The position numbers and the translations under genes were made by a program. From Nitrosarchaeum sp. (GTDB lineage: Archaea; Thermoproteota; Nitrososphaeria; Nitrososphaerales; Nitrosopumilaceae), in NCBI RefSeq assembly GCF_035968265.1, contig NZ_JAVYIM010000006.1, positions 62,001-126,000 of the forward strand: DNA of 64,000 bases, read 5' to 3'. Each line of letters begins with the position of its first letter. Within the stretch, counting starts at the first letter, position 1. The notes beneath the pieces were generated by a model. It was not told where the DNA came from and made no database searches. It was given only the letters and a program-made list of their open reading frames with translations. This document shows positions 35,616-44,950 of the stretch, one piece after another.

Positions 35616-36332
35616 TTATTTAAAAATTGATACTAATTTAGGTAGTGCAATAACACTAGTACTTCTTATTGATAAATCCATATCAGATGACATCATTGTT
35701 TCTTCAGGATTTAATTCTATAAGAAATGCATTATGTTGTTTGGCATAAAGTGGTAATGTATTTGCAGGTGATACCACTAACGATGTACCTGCAATTATCA
35801 TAACATCACAATTACTTGAATGAATCATAGCTTCTTGCCATGTATCCTGCGGAAGCGGCTCCCCAAACCATACTACATTTGGTCTTAAAATATTTCCACA
35901 TTTACATAAAGGTGGGGTATTTGTAAACTCTGTTAAAATTTTATTTTTAAATTTACAAACACTACATTTTACTTCAATAATACTACCATGTAATTCTAAC
36001 ACTTTAGTACTTCCTGCCCTTTGATGCAACCCATCAATATTTTGAGTTAATATGACAACTTTTACAAACTTCTCTAATTCTGCTATTGCTTTATGTCCTA
36101 AATTTGGTTCTGCAGAAAAAATATTCTTTCTTCTTTCATTATACCATTCCCAAACTAATTTTGGATTTTCATAAAATGCATCAATTGTAGCTAATTTCAT
36201 TGCATCATAATTTCTCCATAATCCATCTTTTCCTCTAAATGTAGGAATTCCACTCTCTTGAGAAATTCCTGCTCCTGTAACAAATACGATTTTTTGAGCC
36301 TCTTTTAGCTTTTTTATGGCTAGTTCAAACAT
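35616..36332 (-). CDS. Sir2-family NAD-dependent protein deacylase
   Basis: A 238-aa sirtuin with every core motif: GAGISQESGIPTFRG, TQNIDGLHQRAG, the catalytic His in LELHGS, the zinc cysteines CSVC and CKCG, and the NAD-binding GTSLVVSPAN. A Tyr-x2-Arg motif (WYNERR, near residue 65) is the feature that lets class III sirtuins remove succinyl or other acidic acyl groups, as in CobB. The substrate in this organism is unknown; chromatin protein Alba is the classical archaeal target. It is the last gene of prs-trm-rnz-sir2, seven bases after rnz. Confidence 0.93.
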   Translation of the reverse strand: MFELAIKKLKEAQKIVFVTGAGISQESGIPTFRGKDGLWRNYDAMKLATIDAFYENPKLVWEWYNERRKNIFSAEPNLGHKAIAELEKFVKVVILTQNIDGLHQRAGSTKVLELHGSIIEVKCSVCKFKNKILTEFTNTPPLCKCGNILRPNVVWFGEPLPQDTWQEAMIHSSNCDVMIIAGTSLVVSPANTLPLYAKQHNAFLIELNPEETMMSSDMDLSIRSTSVIALPKLVSIFK

Positions 36333-36339
36333 TTTTTAA

Positions 36340-37239
36340 TTATTTTATCTCAATTTCTAAGAAATCTTTTGCTGCAATAACTGACTGATGAATTTGTTTT
36401 GCTTCTTCTAGATGTCTAGTTTCATCTTTATATCTTGCAGAAAAATGTGTTAAGATCAGATTTTTTACTTTAGCATTTTTTCCTAACATTGCTGCTTGTT
36501 TTGCAGTTGAATGACATGTTTCTTGAGCCTTATCTGAAGTTTCATCTAAAAATGTAGAATCAAATACAAGATAATCACAATTCTCAAAGAATTTTTCTAA
36601 TTCTTTTGTTGGCATTGTATCCCCTGAAATTCCAATTTTTTTACCTGGTCTTTTTTCTCCTAATACCTGTTCTGGAAGAATAATTCTTCCTTCAATTTTA
36701 ATTTCCATTCCATTTTGTAATTGATTCCACAACTTTCCTTCTGGAATTGTTAATGCCTTAGCTTTTTCTATATCAAATCTACCAGGCTTATCTTTTTCTA
36801 CAAAAAGATAGGAATAAGTGGTAACTGAATGATTAGCTTTACAAGCATATATTGAATAAATTTTTGAATCAAATACTATTCCATCTTCTACTATTGTAAT
36901 AATAACAGAAAATGACAATCCAAAATTTAAAACTTTAATATTTGCAGATATAAATTCCTCAATTCCACTAGGTCCGTAAATTTCTAAGGCCTCTGTTCTA
37001 TGTTGCATAGTCATTGTCTGAAGTAATCCTAACAATCCTATACAATGATCTCCGTGAAGATGTGTGACAAAAATTTTCATTTTTTTATTCCATCCTAAAC
37101 CTGATTTTAAATAAGAAATTTGTGCAGCTTCTCCTGCATCAAACATTAGAATTTCACCTTCTCTTTCTAAGCAAATACATGACAACCCTCTATTTTCAGT
37201 AGGTTGAGCAGCTGAAGTTCCTAAAAACACTAGTTTCAT
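36340..37239 (-). CDS. rnz: Ribonuclease Z (tRNA 3' endonuclease)
   Basis: A 299-aa short-form tRNase Z that trims the 3' trailer of pre-tRNA before CCA addition. It has the family opening [13 protein letters not shown], the metallo-beta-lactamase motif [10 protein letters not shown], the downstream metal ligands in GISGDT and [15 protein letters not shown], and THFSARY. It overlaps the methyltransferase gene upstream by four bases. Together with cca and thpR at 32703-34573 it makes this part of the window rich in tRNA maturation genes. Confidence 0.94.
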   Translation of the reverse strand: MKLVFLGTSAAQPTENRGLSCICLEREGEILMFDAGEAAQISYLKSGLGWNKKMKIFVTHLHGDHCIGLLGLLQTMTMQHRTEALEIYGPSGIEEFISANIKVLNFGLSFSVIITIVEDGIVFDSKIYSIYACKANHSVTTYSYLFVEKDKPGRFDIEKAKALTIPEGKLWNQLQNGMEIKIEGRIILPEQVLGEKRPGKKIGISGDTMPTKELEKFFENCDYLVFDSTFLDETSDKAQETCHSTAKQAAMLGKNAKVKNLILTHFSARYKDETRHLEEAKQIHQSVIAAKDFLEIEIK

Positions 37240-38183
37240 TTTATCAAAATTATTCTTGTCAAGCTTTTATGCCTATAGATCTCATATTTTTTAATTGGGT
37301 TTATCTTCAATTTTTTTTCAAATCCCTTCTTGCACATAATACCAATTTTCTTACGCTTGGGCAAAATTGATACAAATTTCTTCAATAATTCCTCAGGATT
37401 TTCTGATGATTTTGAAGCGATTCCATAAGGCAAATCTGTAACAATTCCATCAAATTCATTTATCATTTTAGTTAATTGACTGAAATCAGACTTGATTATT
37501 TTTGAATTGTATTGATTTGCATCTAAATTTTCTTTGGAAATTTTACACATTTTTTCATCAAAATCTAATCCAATTGCATGAATTCCCATCGATTCAGCTT
37601 CTAACAATGTAGTTCCAGTACCACAAAATGGATCACAAACAGTCTCTCCCTCTTTTAATCCAGCTAAATTTATCATAGCTCTAGTAAGCTTCCAGTCTAA
37701 TTCATGTGGGTGTTTTTTAATTTTCTTTGGTCTGCTTTTAATTTCATATCTTTTTGAAAACCCAAAAAAATTTTCCTGATCAGTAAAAATTAGATATATG
37801 CTGATATCTGGATTTTCAAGAGAAACTTGAGCTTTTGAAAATTTAGTTATCATATCTCCCATCGCCTTTTCTAATTCTGGAATGTTGAAATTATTTGATG
37901 ATAAATTAATAATTCTACATACAAAAGTTTTGGCATTTTTTAACACTTCAAAATTTTCTTCATCTAAAAATAAACCAGACATTTTACGAAGTATTTGACC
38001 CGAAATTTTTACAAAAGTTGCACGATTTGCAATTTCCTTCCAATTTGTCTTTGATTGAATTATTACTAAATTTGATATAATTTGTGCTTTGGCAAATCTA
38101 TCATATATTTTTGCTATTGAAATTATTTCGTCAATTGCAATTTCTAGATAATCTTTAGATAAAATAAAAAAACTCTCAGGCAT
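37236..38183 (-). CDS. tRNA (guanine-10-N2) methyltransferase, Trm11/Trm-G10 type
   Basis: A 315-aa SAM methyltransferase. The N-terminal ~140 residues correspond to the THUMP-containing RNA-binding part. The C-terminal Rossmann domain has SAM motif [15 protein letters not shown] (near residue 185) and catalytic DLPYGI (near 257), which in this family methylates N2 of G10 in tRNA. It starts one base into the prs stop codon and overlaps rnz by four bases, so the four genes form a tight operon. Whether it mono- or dimethylates cannot be told. Confidence 0.88.
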   Translation of the reverse strand: MPESFFILSKDYLEIAIDEIISIAKIYDRFAKAQIISNLVIIQSKTNWKEIANRATFVKISGQILRKMSGLFLDEENFEVLKNAKTFVCRIINLSSNNFNIPELEKAMGDMITKFSKAQVSLENPDISIYLIFTDQENFFGFSKRYEIKSRPKKIKKHPHELDWKLTRAMINLAGLKEGETVCDPFCGTGTTLLEAESMGIHAIGLDFDEKMCKISKENLDANQYNSKIIKSDFSQLTKMINEFDGIVTDLPYGIASKSSENPEELLKKFVSILPKRKKIGIMCKKGFEKKLKINPIKKYEIYRHKSLTRIILIK

Positions 38184-39061
38184 TATATTATTGCCTTTGC
38201 AATTGTATCTGAAACATCAACCAATGATGTTTTTCCAAGAATTGTATTTGTACTAATTATTTTAGTTACTCCTGCATTTTTGATTTTCTTTTCAGCACCA
38301 TTTCTAAGTAATGCATGCGTACATGCTACAAATACCCGTGCACATTTTTGCTTTTTAAGAAACTCGGTAGCTTTGATAATGCTTCCTCCGGTACTAATCA
38401 TATCATCAACTAAAATCAAATCTCTACCTATAATCTCATCAAAATTTGTAGATTTAATTTCTACTTTTCCAGTTTTCCGATCTCTTTGTTTCTCAAGAGT
38501 TATGTATTCTGTCTTTAACAATTTTGCAAATTCTTTTGCTCTTTCTTTTCCACCGTGATCTGGGGACACTACCAATGGATTTTTTAATTTTAGTTTTGCA
38601 AAATATTTTACTAGATCTGGAATTGCGGTTACATTTTTTGATTTTATATTAAAATATTTCAAACCTATCATACTGTGAATATCTACAACAATTATTCTAG
38701 ATGTGCCTACACTTTTGAATAACTTTGCAATTACTTTCATTGTTATCACTTCTCCAGGTAAAAATTCTCTATCTTGTCGGGCATAACCCATGTAAGGTAT
38801 AACTGCAATTACTTCTGTTGCATATTCATTTGCTTTTGAAATTATTGAAAGTGTCTGAATTAAATTCTCATCAACAGGTGGATATGTTGATTGTATGACA
38901 ATAATTTTATTTTTTTGAGGTTTTTTTTGAAAAGTAATTTTACTTTCACCATCTGGAAAAATCCTTAATTGTGATTTTATGAAATTTGCATCTAATTTTT
39001 TTGCTAATTTTTTTGCTAATTCTTCGGATGAACTTCCAGATATAACAGTAAATTTTGTCAA
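38183..39061 (-). CDS. prs: Ribose-phosphate pyrophosphokinase
   Basis: A 292-aa PRPP synthetase, which transfers pyrophosphate from ATP to ribose 5-phosphate for nucleotide, histidine and cofactor synthesis. The ATP loop region is RIFPDGESKI, followed by PYMGYARQDREFLPGE, VVDIHS, the flexible SPDHGGKERA and the PRPP loop LILVDDMISTGGS. It begins at TTG, with an AATTTAAGAA box about 30 bases upstream, and heads prs-trm-rnz-sir2. It is divergent from the exported protein at 39162. Confidence 0.94.
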   Translation of the reverse strand: MTKFTVISGSSSEELAKKLAKKLDANFIKSQLRIFPDGESKITFQKKPQKNKIIVIQSTYPPVDENLIQTLSIISKANEYATEVIAVIPYMGYARQDREFLPGEVITMKVIAKLFKSVGTSRIIVVDIHSMIGLKYFNIKSKNVTAIPDLVKYFAKLKLKNPLVVSPDHGGKERAKEFAKLLKTEYITLEKQRDRKTGKVEIKSTNFDEIIGRDLILVDDMISTGGSIIKATEFLKKQKCARVFVACTHALLRNGAEKKIKNAGVTKIISTNTILGKTSLVDVSDTIAKAII

Positions 39062-39161
39062 TAGTTCAACGAGAAAGAAGGGGTTCTTAAATTTTGAGGG
39101 TTTTGGAAATATTTCCTTATCAATAGTTTATAGAACCTTTTTAAAACAGAAATGAATTTTT

Positions 39162-39803
39162 TTGTCATTGAATTTTAAAAATTTATTATTTTTGTTATTA
39201 CTAATTTCTGGTACTTTTAGTACTGCTTTTGCTCATACAGTTGATTCTGTAGGTGAATATAGATTGGAAATTGGATGGATGAATGAGCCTGTAGTCTCAG
39301 GAGAAACAAATGGTATTGAATTGCTAGTTAGTCATCTTGAGCCTGGTCTAGAATTAAAGCAACAAAAATTTGATGATGGTGTATCTGGACTGGAAAAATC
39401 TTTAAAACTAGAATTATTATTCAAGGAAGAAAAAATAATACTTTCTCTATCACCTGATCATAACATTCCTGGAAAATATTATGCATTTGTTAATCCGACA
39501 GTATCTGGGTTTTATCAAGTAAATGTTTTAGGTAATATTGAAGAAACTCCAATTAGCTTATCGATGCATCCTCCAAAAGTTGATGAACGTTCTTACATTG
39601 AATTCCCAAAACCATCTGATCTTACATTAACTCAACTAATTGATGGACATACAGCACTTCTTGGAGAAGTAAATAATTTAAAAAAATCATTTACTGAATT
39701 AGAACAATCTAATCAACAAATGAATATTAGTTATCTAGCTATTGGTATTAGTGTATTGGGAATTATAATTGCATCAATTACTCTTTATAAAACAAGAAAA
39801 TAA
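39162..39803 (+). CDS. Exported membrane-anchored protein, possibly metal related
   Basis: A 213-aa protein with a signal peptide cleaved near AFA-H, an extracellular beta-rich domain (about 25-150), a short coiled coil (about 155-180) and one C-terminal membrane helix (about 187-207). The mature protein would start with HTVDSVGEYRLEIGW, and such an N-terminal histidine is common in copper-handling proteins (CopC-like), but sequence similarity is weak. TTG at 39162 or 39168 are possible starts; a TTTTTAAAA box at 39139-39147 fits the second. It is divergent from prs. Confidence 0.75.
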   Translation: MSLNFKNLLFLLLLISGTFSTAFAHTVDSVGEYRLEIGWMNEPVVSGETNGIELLVSHLEPGLELKQQKFDDGVSGLEKSLKLELLFKEEKIILSLSPDHNIPGKYYAFVNPTVSGFYQVNVLGNIEETPISLSMHPPKVDERSYIEFPKPSDLTLTQLIDGHTALLGEVNNLKKSFTELEQSNQQMNISYLAIGISVLGIIIASITLYKTRK

Positions 39804-39883
39804 TTATCTTTCTAAATTAACTTTTGATGTTTCTAATTATAATATATGAAGTTTAACAAGTATGATGTTTTGATAGGATTAGA

Positions 39884-41173
39884 TCATTTACCTATAAACG
39901 ATTTTCTATTAAAAATTACATAAAGTAGTGCACCTATAGATACAATTATCAATCCCACCAGCATAATTTCCATCTCAAATTGAATTATCATATACATTGT
40001 AACTCCTAGTCCAACCAATGGAAGAACTGGAAATCTTCCAATATTACATGGAACTTTAAACGGCCTTTCTAATTTAGATTCTGTATATCTTAATACAATT
40101 ACAGACAAATTTATCATGGCAAATGTTATCACTACAGCAAATACTGTTATGTTAGCTACAACAACAATATCTCCAGTAAAGGTAAATACTATAGATGTAA
40201 TCGAAATTATAATTACTGCTATCCAAGGCGTTTTTGTTTTTGAATGAATTTTACCTAAAAATACAGGAATGGATTTGTGATTTGCCATTCCATAAAGCAT
40301 TCTAGAACCAGCTACTAATGTGATTAGAACTGTACTGGCTGTTGCAAAAAGTGCAATTCCAGATAGTATGATATTACCTTGTATTCCCAATGATCTCTCA
40401 GCTACGTCTGCAAGAGGAGCAGCTGATTGTCCTAACTCTTCCCAGTTTATGACACGAACCACAGATAAAGAAACTAGAATATAGATAACTCCTGAAATTA
40501 CAACAGCAAGAATTATTGCTCTAGGAAGTGTTTTTTGGGGTCTTTTTACCTCTTCTGCTATATTTGCCATATCCTCAAAACCAATAAATGCAAAAAATAT
40601 CAAAATAAACGCCAAAATTATTCCAGTCATTCCGTTTGGATTCTCAAAATAATCAACTGGCTCAGTAGTCTCAAACGACATTCCTAAAAATATTATCAAT
40701 GCCAGACCTCCAATTGTAATAATTGCAAAAATAGTATTTGCCCAAGATGATTCTTTTATTCCAATAAAATTTACAACTGACAAACCTACGATCAACAAAA
40801 CAGCTGACACTGTTATTGGTAAATCAATAAACTGTGTAAAATAACCTCCAAAACCTAACGATACAGTTGCTGCCGTAATCATAGAAGTTATTGCTGTTAG
40901 CCATCCGATGATAAATGCAAGAAAATTATTCTTGAATGCATGTTTTACAAAAGTGTATTCTGCGGCTGCCTTTGGAAATAATGCAGTTAGCTCAGAATAG
41001 CTTAACCCTGCAAATACAGCAGATATCATTCCAAGCAAAAAAGAAATCCACACAGAGTTTCCTGCAAATAATACAGCTTCTCCAATCAATACATAAATTC
41101 CAGCACCAATAATCATCCCTATACCATACATGGTAAGATGAAAAAGTCCCATGTGACGCTTTAGTTCAGACAT
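39884..41173 (-). CDS. APC-family amino acid permease
   Basis: A 429-aa transporter with about 12 membrane helices. The N-terminal helix carries the unwound substrate motif GMIIGAGIYVLIG, and the signature GLSYSELTALFPKAAAEY follows near residue 60. Both are typical of the amino acid-polyamine-organocation superfamily; the amino acid transported cannot be predicted. It lies 40 bases downstream of the four-CBS gene on the same strand, and CBS domains often accompany or regulate transporters. Confidence 0.9.
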   Translation of the reverse strand: MSELKRHMGLFHLTMYGIGMIIGAGIYVLIGEAVLFAGNSVWISFLLGMISAVFAGLSYSELTALFPKAAAEYTFVKHAFKNNFLAFIIGWLTAITSMITAATVSLGFGGYFTQFIDLPITVSAVLLIVGLSVVNFIGIKESSWANTIFAIITIGGLALIIFLGMSFETTEPVDYFENPNGMTGIILAFILIFFAFIGFEDMANIAEEVKRPQKTLPRAIILAVVISGVIYILVSLSVVRVINWEELGQSAAPLADVAERSLGIQGNIILSGIALFATASTVLITLVAGSRMLYGMANHKSIPVFLGKIHSKTKTPWIAVIIISITSIVFTFTGDIVVVANITVFAVVITFAMINLSVIVLRYTESKLERPFKVPCNIGRFPVLPLVGLGVTMYMIIQFEMEIMLVGLIIVSIGALLYVIFNRKSFIGK

Positions 41174-41213
41174 TTTAATACAAGAATAGTTTGTAAATTA
41201 AATTAATTTCAAG

Positions 41214-42089
41214 TTAATACAATTCCTTGTATTGTAGTCTTAATTTCTCATGCGGTTTTACAATAGAAAGAGCCCTTACAACATCAGTTTTACTAACTAT
41301 CCCTACTAAATTATTATTAGAATCTACAACAGGAATTCCGCTAATTTTGTTTTTTATCATTTTGTTAGCTGCTACTACTAAATCTTCTTCTTCATTTATT
41401 GTTAAAAGTTCATCAGTTAGTAAATCATTAACAGTTAGTTTTTCTGTATTTATTGGAATTAAATAATCTCTAGACCGTGTACTACCTTTAGTAAAATAAT
41501 CACTATGTGTTAATAATGTATTAGTACTAATAAGACCAATAGGGCAACCATCATCATTAGTTACAATCAATCTTGAAACTTGATTTTTATTCATTATACT
41601 TATTGCAAATTTAATTGAATCAGTTTTTCTACACGTAACAATATTTCTACTCATAAAATTTTTCACTAAATACTTTCCACCAAATACAACAGCAAATGAT
41701 TTCACTAAATCTGTTCTTGAAATAATTCCTGTCAATTCTCCTTTATCATTTACAATAACTATAGAACCAATTTTGAAAGTTTCCATTCTTGCTGCACATT
41801 GTTCAAAATAATCTTCTATTCCTTCAGATATGGTAATTACATTTTTTTTCATCACATGTTTAATTGGAATTTCATTTATTGCGTGGGCAGTTTTATCTTC
41901 CTCTAAAAATTTATTGATATCTCGTTCAGTTACAATTCCAACAGGTATGTTTTTAATAGAAATTACTATATGTTTTACAAAATTAGTTTGCATTTGTAAT
42001 AATGCATCAAAAATTGATGACTCTGGATTAACAGTAATTACAGGAGACGAATAAATTTTTTTCATATTAACTATGATTATAATTTTCAT
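41214..42089 (-). CDS. Protein with four CBS domains
   Basis: A 291-aa protein made of four CBS repeats, recognised by their ends: IPVGIVTERDINKFL, GELTGIISRTDLVKSF, CPIGLISTNTLLTHS and NLVGIVSKTDVVRAL. Two stacked CBS pairs would form a disc that binds adenine nucleotides. There is no catalytic or DNA-binding domain. The ATG at 42089 and an in-frame ATG at 42065 (MKKIYSSPVITV) are both possible starts. It is followed by the APC permease gene, so it may control transport in response to energy state. Confidence 0.87.
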   Translation of the reverse strand: MKIIIIVNMKKIYSSPVITVNPESSIFDALLQMQTNFVKHIVISIKNIPVGIVTERDINKFLEEDKTAHAINEIPIKHVMKKNVITISEGIEDYFEQCAARMETFKIGSIVIVNDKGELTGIISRTDLVKSFAVVFGGKYLVKNFMSRNIVTCRKTDSIKFAISIMNKNQVSRLIVTNDDGCPIGLISTNTLLTHSDYFTKGSTRSRDYLIPINTEKLTVNDLLTDELLTINEEEDLVVAANKMIKNKISGIPVVDSNNNLVGIVSKTDVVRALSIVKPHEKLRLQYKELY

Positions 42090-42147
42090 TTAAAACTAAA
42101 CTTAGATTATCAAATTTGATTTCAACAAAAATAAAAATATCTAGTAC

Positions 42148-42480
42148 CTAACAAGTATTAGGTACAATTTCAACTTCGATGTTATTTCCAATATATGATG
42201 TAGATATGGCCTTAACTTTACTTTTGTATAGAAAGTATTTTTTGCCATCATCACTAATTGAACCAGAAATTCCCAGCAATTTGTTATCATGTAATGTTTG
42301 CAGTCTTCTGTAAACAGTACTTATTGGGATTTTAGTTTCACCACTTATCTCCATTGCTGATTTTGGTTTTTCCATAGTGTTTTCTAAAATAGATCGACAA
42401 TATTTGTCTGATATGACCTCAAGAATTGCATCTTTCCTTGAATCATCGTCTATTTTTTTTCCTGAAATTAATTGTTGCAT
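42148..42480 (-). CDS. Winged-helix transcriptional regulator
   Basis: A 110-aa regulator whose centre (SAMEISGETKIPISTVYRRLQTLHDNKLL, about residues 40-72) is a clear winged helix of the ArsR/TrmB-like type. The C-terminal ~30 residues are a beta-rich extension without a metal-binding Cys or His cluster; one Cys is at the very end. An ATATTAAATT box about 25-28 bases upstream supports the ATG. It is divergent from the MDH-like gene, with 172 bases between that include the GCACTGCAC repeats near 42516-42535. Confidence 0.83.
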   Translation of the reverse strand: MQQLISGKKIDDDSRKDAILEVISDKYCRSILENTMEKPKSAMEISGETKIPISTVYRRLQTLHDNKLLGISGSISDDGKKYFLYKSKVKAISTSYIGNNIEVEIVPNTC

Positions 42481-42653
42481 GATTATTTATTATATCAATT
42501 TAATATAACAAGTAGGACTGCACTGCACTACAATGCAATCATTTTTAGTACAAATTTGCTTTGGAATTATGATATGCGATTTAAATTATATATTTTAATT
42601 AATTTAAACAATTTATTTTATCCTAATTATAAAATGGAGAAGATTAGTCTACA

Positions 42654-43556
42654 ATGATTACTATAATAGGAAGCGGTAAAGTTGGAACAGCAATTGCTTT
42701 TCTATGCATATCTACCTCATTAGATGATGTATTATTAGTAAATCGTACAAAGAATAAAGCCATAGGTGAGGCACTAGATATATCAAATGCTGTACCTGAA
42801 AATTCTAATGTTTCAATTCACGGAACTAATGATTTTTCTAAAATAATTGGTTCTGATATTATTGTAATTACAGCTAGTACGGGAACTTATCTAAAATCTA
42901 GAACTGAAATGATGGGTGCTCAAGTTAAAATGATTGAAGATATTGCAAAGGAAATTAAAAAATATTGTCCTTCAGCAATAATTCTAATTGTTTCTAATCC
43001 ATTAGATGTTTTAACATATGTTTTTCAAAAAGAAACTAAAATATTAAGAAATAAAGTAATTGGTATTGCATCAAGCTTAGATTCAAGTAGATTTAGGTAT
43101 TTACTTTCAGAGAAATTTAAGCTCAAACAATCTCAAATTAACAATGTAATGGTATTGGGCGAACATGGAGATTCAATGGTACCAATATTTTCTGGAGTAA
43201 AAATCAATAAAATGAATCTACTTGAGATGATTGATGAAACAGAACAAAATCTGATTACAACTGAAATTAGGAATTATTGGAAATCTTTGAGAAATTTCAA
43301 AAGTAGATCCCAATTTGGTATTGCTAAGAATACCTTTGATGTCCTAAATTCTATTATTAAAAATAATGAATTAATCATACCTGCATCAATTGTGTTAAAT
43401 GGTGAATATGATGAAAAAGATGTTTCAATGGGAGTTCCCGTAAAAATAAATAAAGATGGAATTAAAGAAATTATAGAAATAAAACTAAACCAAGCTGAAC
43501 ATAGTTTATTAAAAATATCAGCACAAACTATACGTTACTGTATAAATTCACTTTAA
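42654..43556 (+). CDS. Lactate/malate dehydrogenase superfamily enzyme
   Basis: A 300-aa NAD-type 2-hydroxyacid dehydrogenase. The cofactor motif is GSGKVGTAIAF, the Asp of NAD preference is replaced by a hydrophobic/Asn-Arg stretch (LLVNRT), and catalytic residues are present in VSNPLDV (Asn), DSSRFR (Arg) and GEHGDS (His). The mobile loop TGTYLKSR keeps the second substrate arginine. It is one residue shorter than in classical archaeal MDH and lacks the RKPGM stretch with the Arg that selects malate. The natural substrate is therefore uncertain, though malate dehydrogenase is the default. Confidence 0.83.
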   Translation: MITIIGSGKVGTAIAFLCISTSLDDVLLVNRTKNKAIGEALDISNAVPENSNVSIHGTNDFSKIIGSDIIVITASTGTYLKSRTEMMGAQVKMIEDIAKEIKKYCPSAIILIVSNPLDVLTYVFQKETKILRNKVIGIASSLDSSRFRYLLSEKFKLKQSQINNVMVLGEHGDSMVPIFSGVKINKMNLLEMIDETEQNLITTEIRNYWKSLRNFKSRSQFGIAKNTFDVLNSIIKNNELIIPASIVLNGEYDEKDVSMGVPVKINKDGIKEIIEIKLNQAEHSLLKISAQTIRYCINSL

Positions 43557-43571
43557 TTAACACGCAATTAA

Positions 43572-44255
43572 TCATTGAATTAAAATCTTTAAGCCATATC
43601 CTACATAATACGCAACTAATGATGCAATTCCACCAATTATCAATGTGTAAAAACCTGATCGTATTTTTGGTTTTTTAACAATTTTTCCTTTAATCATACC
43701 TACAAGAAAAAATGATGCCATTACTGAGATTGTAGAATAAACAAATGCTTCTGAATTTGCATCAATTTTCATTAATATAAAAATCATAAATGGAATTAAT
43801 GGAATTAACCCTATCAAGTTAAATCCGATAAAAGTGCTCACTGAGCTCTCAAGTGGGTTTTTTTCATCCTCAATTAATCCCAGCTCTTCTTTCATCATTG
43901 TATCCACCCAAACTTTTCGTCTTGATGTAATTATTCTAACAACCTCTTCTAACAATTCATCTTTGAATCCTTTTTTCTTGTAAATCTCTCTGATCTCCTC
44001 TTTTTCTTGTTCTTCCAAGTTGTCAATTTCCCATTCTTCTTGTTTTCTTTTCATCTCGATGAATTGATTTCTAGCTTTTGATGCTTGATAATTTGCAGCA
44101 GCCATTGAGAATCCATCTGCAAATAAATTGGCAAATCCAAGAATTAAAATAATTCCAGGAGATAATGAAGCACCAACAACTCCTGCAATTATTGCAAAAG
44201 TTGTAACTGCGCCATCAATGGAACCATAAATAAAATCATCAAAATGTAGTTTCAT
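43572..44255 (-). CDS. VIT1/CCC1-family Fe/Mn transporter
   Basis: A 227-aa membrane protein with five hydrophobic segments. Helix 1 carries DDFIYGSIDGAVTTFAIIAG, the family's metal-coordinating start, and GFANLFADGFSMAAANY is helix 2. The cytosolic loop between helices 2 and 3 is rich in Glu and Lys (about residues 65-125), matching the metal-binding domain of VIT1. It probably exports or sequesters Fe2+ or Mn2+. It converges with the MDH-like gene 16 bases away. Confidence 0.9.
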   Translation of the reverse strand: MKLHFDDFIYGSIDGAVTTFAIIAGVVGASLSPGIILILGFANLFADGFSMAAANYQASKARNQFIEMKRKQEEWEIDNLEEQEKEEIREIYKKKGFKDELLEEVVRIITSRRKVWVDTMMKEELGLIEDEKNPLESSVSTFIGFNLIGLIPLIPFMIFILMKIDANSEAFVYSTISVMASFFLVGMIKGKIVKKPKIRSGFYTLIIGGIASLVAYYVGYGLKILIQ

Positions 44256-44365
44256 AATTTTTAATAAACACGTTCATTATTTAACAAATATTCCTACTTT
44301 GGTCATAAAATAGCTATTTTTACTTTAATTTACAATTATGAAATTCTACATCTAGTAAAAATACT

Positions 44366-44860
44366 ATGAACTGTTATGTTATTATAAAAATGAAAGACAA
44401 ACTCTTTGTTATTATTATATTGATGATAGGAATTATGGGATTTGTAGCAATTATTGGCGTAATAGGTCAAGGAAATGTAAGACACGTTCAAATTTTTTGG
44501 CCAGAAAAAATTGAACAAACTGTTGCCTTTATTGATATTGATGATGAAGTAAAACTAATTGGCATTTCTGGTACATCTGAAGATAACAACCCAACATTAA
44601 TTATGAGAATTAGTTTTGCTTATGTTCTTACCGTCGAAAATAGAGGGAATCAACATCATAGATTATACATTGATGGTTTCAACATACAAACTGATCTATT
44701 AGAACCTGGACAAAAAGACACTATTGTAATCTATCCTGATAAAGAAGGAACTTTCAACTATTATGATAAAAGACAATATCTTTCAAAGCTTGGTCAACTA
44801 AAAGCTGTTCAAGTAACTCCCTCTGATAGTTTTACTGGATTTTTAAAAGACATGATATAG
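44366..44860 (+). CDS. Membrane-anchored degenerate cupredoxin-like protein
   Basis: A 164-aa protein with an N-terminal membrane helix (about 12-32) and a periplasm-side beta domain. The second half (NQHHRLYIDGFNIQTDLLEPG, then GTFNYYDKRQ) follows the cupredoxin plan, with a histidine near the first ligand position but Asp where the copper Cys should be. It therefore resembles copper-less cupredoxins. ATG at 44366 or 44390 could be the start; the second puts the helix nearer to the N-terminus. It is divergent from the VIT1-like gene. Confidence 0.68.
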   Translation: MNCYVIIKMKDKLFVIIILMIGIMGFVAIIGVIGQGNVRHVQIFWPEKIEQTVAFIDIDDEVKLIGISGTSEDNNPTLIMRISFAYVLTVENRGNQHHRLYIDGFNIQTDLLEPGQKDTIVIYPDKEGTFNYYDKRQYLSKLGQLKAVQVTPSDSFTGFLKDMI

Positions 44861-44950
44861 ATTTCATTTAATGAAAATTCTCAACATTTTATATCGTAAT
44901 AAACTAAAAGTATAGGAAATATGAAAAGAATAACCAAAAACTGAAAGAAA

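Noticed and set aside
42516-42535. GCACTGCACTACAATGCA repeats between the winged-helix gene and the MDH-like gene as an operator.
   Set aside because: The dyad is imperfect and short; it is too weak to list as a site without comparison to relatives.
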